From assembly GCA_028284565.1 (NCBI GenBank), contig JANQRM010000448.1:1-23601 (forward strand): a DNA stretch of 23,601 bases. The letters are read 5' to 3'. Under the pieces are notes generated by a model. It saw only the letters and a program-made list of their open reading frames with translations, ran no database searches and was not told where the DNA came from. The position numbers were made by a program, and so were the translations under genes. Within the stretch, counting starts at the first letter, position 1; each line of letters begins with the position of its first letter. This DNA comes from Anaerolineae bacterium. GTDB taxonomy: Bacteria > Chloroflexota > Anaerolineae > Aggregatilineales > Phototrophicaceae. Below are positions 15,154-21,425 of the stretch, piece by piece.

Positions 15154-15178
15154 TGTTTGTTGTCTAGGGAGTAATATA

Positions 15179-15535
15179 ATGGCAAGAACAAGAACCGGTG
15201 TCGTCAGACGGCGCAAACACAAAAAAGTCCTCAAAATGACCAAAGGGCAATGGGGGACACGCAGTAAACTCTTCAAACGTGCCAATGAAGCCATGATGAA
15301 GAGTCTTTTCTATAACTATCGGGATCGTAAGGCACGTGCGCGTCAATTCCGTCGCTTGTGGATTACTCGCATCAACGCCGCCGCTCGGCTCCATGGCTTG
15401 AGCTATAGCCGTTTCATGCATGGGTTAAAGCTAGCAGGGGTCGATTTGAACCGCAAGATGCTGGCAGATATTGCCGTCCGTGATGAAGACACCTTCCGCA
15501 AATTGGCAGCACTCAGCCAACAAAACCTCAACTAA
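15179..15535 (+). CDS. rplT: 50S ribosomal protein bL20
   Basis: This 118-residue, basic early-assembly protein binds 23S rRNA. The N-terminus [20 protein letters not shown] and the blocks [15 protein letters not shown] and [20 protein letters not shown] are diagnostic. The length is exactly the family norm. I chose the ATG at 15179 (AGGGAG 7 bases upstream) and not the GTG at 15146, which would add a non-homologous [11 protein letters not shown] stretch read from the hairpin. L20 is the known autoregulator of this operon in Escherichia coli and Bacillus. It is the last gene of the operon and is followed by a bidirectional hairpin. Confidence 0.97.
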   Translation: MARTRTGVVRRRKHKKVLKMTKGQWGTRSKLFKRANEAMMKSLFYNYRDRKARARQFRRLWITRINAAARLHGLSYSRFMHGLKLAGVDLNRKMLADIAVRDEDTFRKLAALSQQNLN

Positions 15536-15544
15536 ACTTATCAA

Positions 15545-15575
15545 ATAGGGTGTACATACGCTTTGTATGCCCTAT
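15545..15575. terminator. Bidirectional terminator hairpin after rplT
   Basis: ATAGGG (15545-15550) pairs with CCCTAT (15570-15575), and inside it CATAC pairs with GTATG, with a 4-base bulge (TGTA) and a GCTTT loop. It lies between convergent rplT and the carboxylate-amine ligase gene, overlapping the latter's stop codon. The flanking T-tracts are weak. Confidence 0.55.
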
Positions 15576-16750
15576 ACTTCTTGCAATTCAACCCCAAGCA
15601 TCGTTTCTTCAATCAAGTTATCCACAACCGCATGGAGTGCTTCTTCTTCTGTTGCGCCCTCTTGAAGTTTCTTGCGATAGGTTTTGATTTGGCGGTCTGC
15701 ACTCGTGCCATGTTCAACGATGTGATGAATATACTCCGCCTCATCGCGCGAGCCTAATTCGTCCAAGACATCATCCACAAATTCGAGGATTTCATTCGCC
15801 AAAAAGCGCATGGGGACGGGTTCGGCTTTCCCATAATCGACAATTTGCCCGTCCAAGCCATAGCGTACCGCCCGCCATTTGTTCTCAGCAATCAATTCAG
15901 AACGATACACACGCCAACTCAAATTTTTATTGCGGAGTTTGATTAACTTCGCACAAAAGGCTTGAATCAATGCCGCCACACACAGGGCTTCGTCAATGGT
16001 TGTACAGACATCCGCCACCCGAATTTCGAGTGTCCCAAAATTGCGTTGCGGACGAGTATCCCACCACAACTTCGTGTAATCCGCTGAGCCATCGTCACGC
16101 CCTTTACCCAGCGAGCCAACCCTTCCCATCAGCTGGACAAATTGAGTGTAATCGCTGTACGAGTCAAATATCGGCGGAATCCCGGTGCGTGGTAGGCTTT
16201 CAAAAATGATACTACGATAGCTCTTCAATCCAGTGTGTCGTCCATGCCAGAAAGGAGAACTCGTCGTCAAAGCAAGAATATGTGGCAGGAAGTATCGAAA
16301 TTGATTTTGAATATCAATGGTCAATTCAAGTGCTTCGGGTGTTGTTCCAATTCCCACGTGGACATGGAAACCAAAGATAAGCATCCGTCGCCCCACATCT
16401 TGCATATGCGTTTCGAGGTCTTTGTAGCGTTCGCCTTCATTAATGAGCTGATCTTCCCACTTTGAAAACGGATGGGTCGATGCCGCGGCAATCACCCGTC
16501 CATGCTCTCTGGCAAGTTCACAAATGGTTCGCCGCAAGCGGATAATCTCTTGCCGAGCTTCTTTGATATTACGACAGATATTGCTTCCTACTTCAATTTG
16601 CGATTGCATGAATTCCGGTTTCACTTGGTCGCCCAAGACAATCCGACCCTGTTCCAGCATTTGCTGGACATACGATGTTAATGCACGAGTTTCGGGATTA
16701 ATGATTTGATATTCTTCTTCAATACCAAGGGTAAGCGGGGCAGATAACAT
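15572..16750 (-). CDS. Carboxylate-amine ligase, GCS2/YbdK family
   Basis: This 392-residue protein of the glutamate-cysteine ligase type 2 family forms an amide or peptide bond with ATP. LGIEEEYQIINP at the N-terminus supplies the metal-binding glutamates. FGFHVHVGI, the SYRSIIFESLPRTGIPP segment and GTLEIRVAD are further family blocks. The length matches Escherichia coli YbdK (372) rather than the longer GshA. YbdK has only weak glutamate-cysteine ligase activity, so glutathione synthesis should not be assumed; no gshB is nearby. I prefer the ATG at 16750 because AAGGA stands 8 bases upstream; the in-frame GTG at 16756 is too close to it. It is divergent from a TetR gene. Confidence 0.88.
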   Translation of the reverse strand: MLSAPLTLGIEEEYQIINPETRALTSYVQQMLEQGRIVLGDQVKPEFMQSQIEVGSNICRNIKEARQEIIRLRRTICELAREHGRVIAAASTHPFSKWEDQLINEGERYKDLETHMQDVGRRMLIFGFHVHVGIGTTPEALELTIDIQNQFRYFLPHILALTTSSPFWHGRHTGLKSYRSIIFESLPRTGIPPIFDSYSDYTQFVQLMGRVGSLGKGRDDGSADYTKLWWDTRPQRNFGTLEIRVADVCTTIDEALCVAALIQAFCAKLIKLRNKNLSWRVYRSELIAENKWRAVRYGLDGQIVDYGKAEPVPMRFLANEILEFVDDVLDELGSRDEAEYIHHIVEHGTSADRQIKTYRKKLQEGATEEEALHAVVDNLIEETMLGVELQEV

Positions 16751-16784
16751 AACCACAATCCTTAGAATAAACTTTTGATTCGAT

Positions 16785-16813
16785 AGTATATCGTCTAAAG
16801 GATTTGCGCAAAT
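16785..16813 (-). promoter_or_regulatory. Candidate promoter of the GCS2 ligase gene with ATTTGCGCAAAT palindrome
   Basis: On the minus strand TATACT (16790-16785) is a good -10; TTGCGC (16811-16806) is a weak -35 at a short 15-bp spacing. A perfect 12-bp palindrome ATTTGCGCAAAT (16802-16813) covers the -35. TTTAGACGA (16799-16791 on the minus strand) abuts the -10. Confidence 0.4.
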
Positions 16814-16829
16814 ATTCTAAGTATAAACC

Positions 16830-16859
16830 TTGAAAACATACCATACCGTATGGTATACT
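16830..16859 (+). promoter_or_regulatory. Autoregulated promoter/operator of the TetR-DUF2867 operon
   Basis: TTGAAA (16830-16835), an 18-bp spacer and TATACT (16854-16859) form a good promoter. The spacer is filled by the hyphenated palindrome ATACCATAC-C-GTATGGTAT (16838-16856; 9-bp perfect arms, one-base centre). A TetR gene starts 16 bp downstream, so this is very probably its own operator. Confidence 0.85.
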
Positions 16860-16875
16860 TCTTGAAGAGGAGACT

Positions 16876-17442
16876 ATGACTCAAGCAACCAAACAAACAT
16901 GGCTAGAAGAAGGATTAACTGTGTTGGCGCAAGAAGGCGCAGACACTATTCGGATAGATACCTTATGTAAACGGCTCAGTGTGACGAAAGGCTCGTTCTA
17001 TCACCATTTCAAAAATCGCCATGCCTATCTGGAAGGTATCCTTGGTTATTGGGAGGATAAATACACCTCGCAATTTATCGAACACAGTCAACAGGGTAAG
17101 ACACCTGTCGAAAAGATGCGCCGTCTTACCCAACTCAGTACAGGATTAGCCGATACAGAAATAGAGCGAGGTGGCTTAGAGGTGGCGATTCGCGCATGGG
17201 CAATGCATGATGAGCTTGCACGGAACTATCTAACACGAGTTGACCAACGACGCATCGCCTATGTGCAAGAATTGGCTAATCAATTACTTGATAATCCCGA
17301 ACAGTCCAAAGTCATCGCCCAAATTATGTACACCATCCTCGTCGGCAGTCAGCACCTCTTACCACGCTTAACCAGTCAAGAATTGAAAACCATTTATCAA
17401 ACGCTTGAACATCTGATGGGAATCGAAGGAGACCCCAAGTGA
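16876..17442 (+). CDS. TetR-family transcriptional regulator
   Basis: This 188-residue protein has an N-terminal helix-turn-helix: GLTVLAQEGADTIRIDTLCKRLSVTKGSFYHHFKNRHAYL (about 13-52), including the recognition-helix motif TKGSFYHHF. The C-terminal helices form the ligand and dimer domain (AIRAWAMHDELARNYLTRVD at about 105-124). GAGGAG lies 4 bases upstream of the ATG. Its stop overlaps the GTG start of the next gene (GTGA), so regulator and DUF2867 protein are made together. The operator at 16838-16856 makes autorepression likely. The ligand is unknown; the partner gene and possibly the divergent ligase gene are the obvious targets. Confidence 0.92.
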   Translation: MTQATKQTWLEEGLTVLAQEGADTIRIDTLCKRLSVTKGSFYHHFKNRHAYLEGILGYWEDKYTSQFIEHSQQGKTPVEKMRRLTQLSTGLADTEIERGGLEVAIRAWAMHDELARNYLTRVDQRRIAYVQELANQLLDNPEQSKVIAQIMYTILVGSQHLLPRLTSQELKTIYQTLEHLMGIEGDPK

Positions 17443-17963
17443 CCATCGCCAAACGCCAAACCAAGTATGCTTATCTCAATTCAATTGATGTTTTCCCGTC
17501 CTTACTTGAAGGTGCAGACCACATCGACATCAAAACCATTGAGGGGGATGAATCTCTACGCGAATTCACCGCCAAAGCCCTTAGTTATCAACCTGCGTGG
17601 GTGACTTTTCTTTATCGCATTCGCTGGGCATTCGTCCGCTTACTCGGCATGAAGCAAGAAGGTGTACCCAAAGCCCCTCAACTCAATCCTGACGACATCC
17701 CCATGACTCCCGGCAAAAAAGCCGTTTTCTTCACCGTGCAACACGCCAAAGAAGACAGTTATATCTTTACAGACATAGAGGAAAAACATCTCAAAGCAGG
17801 CTTGGGCATTGTCGCCGAACCACTCTCAGACGGACGCAACCGCTTCTATGTCATCACCCTCGTCTACTACAAACATTGGACAGGCAAGGTCTATTTCAAT
17901 GTCATACGCCCCTTCCATCACTTCGTCGTCGGGATGATGGTGCGCGCCGGCGTGAAAAGATAA
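17439..17963 (+). CDS. DUF2867-family protein
   Basis: This 174-residue cytoplasmic protein is probably of the DUF2867 family (alpha/beta, SRPBCC-like size). It begins with a YLNSIDVFPSLLEGADHIDIKTI segment. The middle is amphipathic (VTFLYRIRWAFVRLLGM, which could touch the membrane). The end shows alternating strands (DGRNRFYVITLVYYKHWTGKVYFNVIRPFHHFVVGMMV), where GK-x-YF-x-x-I-x-PFH is the pattern I associate with DUF2867. The function of the family is unknown. The GTG start overlaps the regulator's stop by four bases. No terminator is clear downstream. Family assignment is by eye and moderately sure. Confidence 0.75.
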   Translation: MTIAKRQTKYAYLNSIDVFPSLLEGADHIDIKTIEGDESLREFTAKALSYQPAWVTFLYRIRWAFVRLLGMKQEGVPKAPQLNPDDIPMTPGKKAVFFTVQHAKEDSYIFTDIEEKHLKAGLGIVAEPLSDGRNRFYVITLVYYKHWTGKVYFNVIRPFHHFVVGMMVRAGVKR

Positions 17964-18067
17964 TTAACTGAGTAACTTCAATCAATGTCCATTTAGAAAT
18001 ATGATCCTGTAGTGATTGACCCATGTGTCAACCATAAAAAACCCAATCAATCGCTAGCCAATCAACT

Positions 18068-18091
18068 AACAACCAACCCTAACTAATCACT
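18068..18091. repeat. Left copy of a degenerate intergenic repeat flanking the RNA methyltransferase gene
   Basis: The segment ending in AACTAATCACT (18081-18091) and containing AACCAAC matches, inverted, the segment at 18937-18957. 20 of 21 bases match if a 3-base insertion is allowed. The surrounding 18041-18091 is low-complexity, with CCAATCAA repeated at 18043 and 18058. Confidence 0.5.
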
Positions 18092-18162
18092 AAAAACGCT
18101 TACAACCTTGCTACAATATCCCTTTATCGCTATCGTACAGGTCTTGAGCCAAAGCAATCCAA

Positions 18163-18945
18163 GTGCATCTCATGACTCCCATCACCAGCACCCAGAACAA
18201 ACGAGTCAAGCATGTCCAACTCCTACAGACCAAAGGACGTGCCAGACGCGCCGAATACCAGATTGTCCTCGAAGGTGCGCGCCTGATTGACGATGCGCTC
18301 AAGAGCAAGGGGAGTGGGATATTCGCACTTTACACACCCGACACAGCCGATTACGGAACCATCGCTCAATTGCAAGAAAACGATGTCGAACTGTATCCCG
18401 TTTCATCCGAGGTACTCGCACACGTCAGCGACACCCAACAACCACAGGGGATTGTCGCTGTCTTTGCTTTGCCCACACCTCCCATGCCTAAAGAGCCAAG
18501 TCGCATCCTCATCCTCGATGCCATCCGTGAGCCGGGCAACATGGGAACGATTCTCCGCACCGCCCGCGCCGCCGATGTCGAATTGGTCATCCTCGCCCCG
18601 AAATGCGTCGATGTCTACAACCCCAAAGTCATCCGTGCAGGCATGGGCGCACACTTCCGCCTCCCCATTGTCGAAGCCAATTGGAACGAAATCATGGGCT
18701 TTTGTGAGGATATTCCAGTTTACATCACCAGTGGAGAAGGTGATACACCGTATACAAACGTGGATTGGACGCAAAAATGGGGATTAATCATCGGCAATGA
18801 AGCAACTGGTGTAGGACAAGATGCACAGAAACTCGCGCAACAATCCATCACCATCCCCATGGCAAACGATACCGAATCCCTCAACGCCGGAGTCGCCTCC
18901 GCCATCATCTTATTCGAGGCACATCGACAAAGAAGCAGTGATTAG
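18163..18945 (+). CDS. TrmH/SpoU-family RNA 2'-O-methyltransferase
   Basis: This 260-residue SPOUT-class methyltransferase uses S-adenosylmethionine to methylate ribose in rRNA or tRNA. An N-terminal substrate-binding domain (ITSTQNKRVKHVQLLQTKGRARRAEYQIVLEGARLI, about 6-42) has the L30e-like style of the RlmB/TsnR branch. The knotted catalytic domain begins near 115. Its three family motifs are AIREPGNMGTILRTA (motif 1, with Asn and the catalytic Arg), LIIGNEATGV (motif 2) and TIPMANDTESLNAGVASAIILFE (motif 3). The target nucleotide cannot be told. The start may be GTG 18163 or ATG 18172; neither has a clear ribosome-binding site. Its stop lies inside the right copy of an inverted repeat whose left copy is upstream of the gene. 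Confidence 0.9.
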   Translation: MHLMTPITSTQNKRVKHVQLLQTKGRARRAEYQIVLEGARLIDDALKSKGSGIFALYTPDTADYGTIAQLQENDVELYPVSSEVLAHVSDTQQPQGIVAVFALPTPPMPKEPSRILILDAIREPGNMGTILRTARAADVELVILAPKCVDVYNPKVIRAGMGAHFRLPIVEANWNEIMGFCEDIPVYITSGEGDTPYTNVDWTQKWGLIIGNEATGVGQDAQKLAQQSITIPMANDTESLNAGVASAIILFEAHRQRSSD

Positions 18946-18957
18946 TTGTTGGTTCTT
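18937..18957. repeat. Right (inverted) copy of the intergenic repeat, over the methyltransferase stop codon
   Basis: AGTGATTAGTT (18937-18947) is the exact reverse complement of 18081-18091, and GTTGGTT continues the match. The stop TAG of the methyltransferase is inside the repeat. Confidence 0.5.
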
Positions 18958-18979
18958 AATTTCGCGGAATCTTTTGGTT

Positions 18980-20614
18980 TCACTCCACCACCAACGGCGA
19001 TTCCTTCTGCACCAAGCCACGAATCTTCAGCACACCATTGTCATTGACGACTTCATAGGTCGGCAAGTCCGTCGTACCAACCGGACCGCGCACCAACTCA
19101 CCCGATTGCGGTGTAAAGCGCGCCCCATGCTTAGTACACACCAAACAGCCCGTATCATCCATCACTTCACTAATCGGGAACTCCTTATGCGTACAAGTCG
19201 CCGACACCGCCCAATACTCCCCGTTCGTCCGCCCGATAAGAACCGACTCGCCATCCAATTCTTTCAAAATCAGATTCGTCTGTGCTAACTCATCAACCGT
19301 CGCTATGATGGTCTCATCCAAATTCAATTCAAGTGGTTGGGCTGGCTCCAGAATCGGTTCGGTTTCGTCGTCTTTCGCTTTAGAAAACTCCGCCCGACGT
19401 GCCGATACCATATCGCGCAAGAAATCAACCGCACTCTGAACGTGCTGACCTTCCGGTAAGCCTTTTTGCCACTCTTCCTGAGCTATCGACGGTGAATTGC
19501 CAGCCATTGCCGATGCCAACAGCACATGATGCTCCATATCCTGCACATACATCTCCACAAACTGACGTACCGCTTGCTCCACCATCGGAGACAATTGCCG
19601 ATTACGAAGTGCGCGTTTCAGCACCTCTTTCGCATGTTTGAAACGGTTGAATTCTGCATTCTGGTCACCAGAGAAGCCATCCCCACCTGGCACATCTTGT
19701 TGCGCCATCGACGGACGCACAATCTCGCTATAAATCTGGCTAGAGAAGTTTGCCGCATACCATTCACAAGCAATCCCCGCCCGCAAAAAGGTCGAGGCAT
19801 AATCCAGTTGCGTAACAACCGTCTCCTCATCCCCTTGTTGAAGCGCATCCACCGCGTCATGCACGGAACGAGTCAAGAAGATGGTAATCAAGTCAAACAA
19901 ATGATGCCCGACCAACCAGCGGAACATCGCAATATTTCGTCGTTGCAAATTATCCGTCGCCAGTGTATTCCACAACACCTCTGTCGCTTGCAAATTACGA
20001 TGCTCTTCACCCACATAATGCGCGGGTACAGGCGGAATGCCATCTATATCCTCGACAAGGAAGATGTGGAACATCTTATACAACGCCATGAACAGCACTT
20101 CGACTTCTTCTCGTGCCAACATAGTATAGGGCAAATCACCGAGTAAAGCATACGTCGTCGCCACACACTGACACAGCAATTGTGGAGCCGTCATCTCTGG
20201 CACGCGGATGATGCTGAAATACTCATCGTAGACGATATAGCCCTCCAGATGATGTCGGTCAAAATCCGGCAAAGACTTATTCTGCACATCCCGATTCGAC
20301 TGCATCGTATACTGTTCACCCAGTCGGGCATAATCAGGGAAGGTCGCTTCATAAATTTCATTCAGCATCGCCCGAATCAAGATAATTTGTTCACGCACTG
20401 CCGACAATGGCAAAAGAAACTCATGCAATAAATTTAAGGTCTCGCGTAGGCGATTATTCAGGCGCGCCACTTGACGAGTCAATTCAGGGGATAAAGTATT
20501 CGTCTCGATATTTGTCGTATTCGTCGGCAAAAAGACCTTCGGAATCGTATACGGTGCAGTAATCCCATAGGTTGGTGTTGTTGCAGTCCCCAAAACCATC
20601 AATGTGTACCTCAT
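18980..20614 (-). CDS. Large helical protein with C-terminal Rieske [2Fe-2S] domain
   Basis: This 544-residue protein has an extended N-terminus and a long all-helical region, about 40-370. A segment at about 237-335 (HHLFDLITIFLTRSVHDAV, then EWYAANFSSQIYSEIVRP, then GFSGDQNAEFNRFKHAKEVL) is reminiscent of the tryptophan 2,3-dioxygenase/PrnB heme superfamily. After a Glu/Pro-rich linker (about 405-435) comes a Rieske ferredoxin domain (about 437-537) with CTH (Cys474, His476) and CTKH (Cys493, His496) as cluster ligands, and GARFTPQSGE. There is no signal peptide or TM helix. The start ATG at 20614 has no ribosome-binding site; the in-frame ATG at 20599 has GAGG 9 bases upstream and may be the true start. 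The Rieske call is firm; the TDO-like call is tentative. Confidence 0.85.
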   Translation of the reverse strand: MRYTLMVLGTATTPTYGITAPYTIPKVFLPTNTTNIETNTLSPELTRQVARLNNRLRETLNLLHEFLLPLSAVREQIILIRAMLNEIYEATFPDYARLGEQYTMQSNRDVQNKSLPDFDRHHLEGYIVYDEYFSIIRVPEMTAPQLLCQCVATTYALLGDLPYTMLAREEVEVLFMALYKMFHIFLVEDIDGIPPVPAHYVGEEHRNLQATEVLWNTLATDNLQRRNIAMFRWLVGHHLFDLITIFLTRSVHDAVDALQQGDEETVVTQLDYASTFLRAGIACEWYAANFSSQIYSEIVRPSMAQQDVPGGDGFSGDQNAEFNRFKHAKEVLKRALRNRQLSPMVEQAVRQFVEMYVQDMEHHVLLASAMAGNSPSIAQEEWQKGLPEGQHVQSAVDFLRDMVSARRAEFSKAKDDETEPILEPAQPLELNLDETIIATVDELAQTNLILKELDGESVLIGRTNGEYWAVSATCTHKEFPISEVMDDTGCLVCTKHGARFTPQSGELVRGPVGTTDLPTYEVVNDNGVLKIRGLVQKESPLVVE

Positions 20615-20749
20615 CTATTATCAAATCGTCGGAATATCCCTCTATTTTAACTTATTTTGCATTCATTTGTAAATTAAGAATATTATTCAGCAATTATACA
20701 TATAACCAGAATAAATTACTATAATTATTGCATTTTCTGAATTTTCGCA

Positions 20750-20765
20750 AGTTAAACATTTAACT
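20750..20765. promoter_or_regulatory. Inverted repeat in the AT-rich gap between the Rieske gene and the sigma factor gene
   Basis: AGTTAAA-CA-TTTAACT is a perfect 7-bp inverted repeat with a 2-base centre, in the 238-bp divergent gap about 90 bp upstream of the sigma gene. The region is very AT-rich, which makes short palindromes likelier by chance; no clear promoter hexamers could be fixed around it. Confidence 0.35.
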
Positions 20766-20852
20766 GTTTACTCCGCTTTACGATAGATATGCAGTATATT
20801 CGCATCTTGCACGTTATAGCCTATAGACACAGACGATGCATCGGAAGTGACA

Positions 20853-21425
20853 GTGAGTTATCCAGATTCAGACAATCTACAAAGCTTGATTCAGCAGGCA
20901 CAAGCAGACCCTGAGCAATTCCGTCTGCTTTATCGCCAATGTTTCCCGCGTGTCTATGCCTATGTAGCTTATCGCGTGGGACGCAAGCAAGATGCCGAAG
21001 ATGTAGTCTCGGAGATATTCGTGAATGTCATCAAAGCCTTTCCCAAGTTCGATTATCGGGGTGACGGTTCATTCACCGCATGGTTATTTCGTATCGCGCA
21101 CAATCAAGTGACACAATTCTATCGACAGAATCACCATCAACAGACGATTCCCCTCGATGAATTGCCAGAGATTGAGAGTCGTGGCATATCCCCCGATGGC
21201 TTGGTACTACGGAAAGAACGCTTTGCTGAGTTACGCGAGCTGATTAACGAATTATCCACTCGTCGCCAAGAAGTCGTCACCCTCCGCTTCTTCGGTGGCT
21301 TGCGGAATCAAGAGATTGCAGAGGTCTTGGGTCTGGATGAACGCACCGTCGCGTCACATCTGAGTCGGGCAATACAAGATTTGAAAAAAAAAGCGCAAGC
21401 GGAACTGTTTGAGGTCAGCGCATGA
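20853..21425 (+). CDS. ECF-family RNA polymerase sigma factor
   Basis: This 190-residue protein has sigma region 2 (LLYRQCFPRVYAYVAYRVGRKQDAEDVVSEIFVNVIKAF, then GSFTAWLFRIAHNQV) and region 4 (LSTRRQEVVTLRFFGGLRNQEIAEVLGLDERTVASHLSRAI), with no region 3, so it is ECF type. I chose the GTG at 20853 because GGA is 7 bases upstream; the GTG at 20847 would be only one base from it. Its last four bases (ATGA) overlap the start of the following membrane-protein gene, the usual arrangement of an ECF factor and its anti-sigma or sensor partner. It probably directs transcription in response to a signal at the cell surface. Its own target promoter is not identifiable here. Confidence 0.93.
   Translation: MSYPDSDNLQSLIQQAQADPEQFRLLYRQCFPRVYAYVAYRVGRKQDAEDVVSEIFVNVIKAFPKFDYRGDGSFTAWLFRIAHNQVTQFYRQNHHQQTIPLDELPEIESRGISPDGLVLRKERFAELRELINELSTRRQEVVTLRFFGGLRNQEIAEVLGLDERTVASHLSRAIQDLKKKAQAELFEVSA

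Noticed and set aside
18015..18031. TTGAC/GTCAA small stem downstream of the DUF2867 gene as a terminator
   Set aside because: The stem is only five base pairs, AT-rich, and has no T-run after it.
19526..20146. Open frame of 206 codons on the plus strand opposite the Rieske fusion gene
   Set aside because: Its His/Arg/Leu-rich composition is typical of antisense to a real gene, and it has no start signals.
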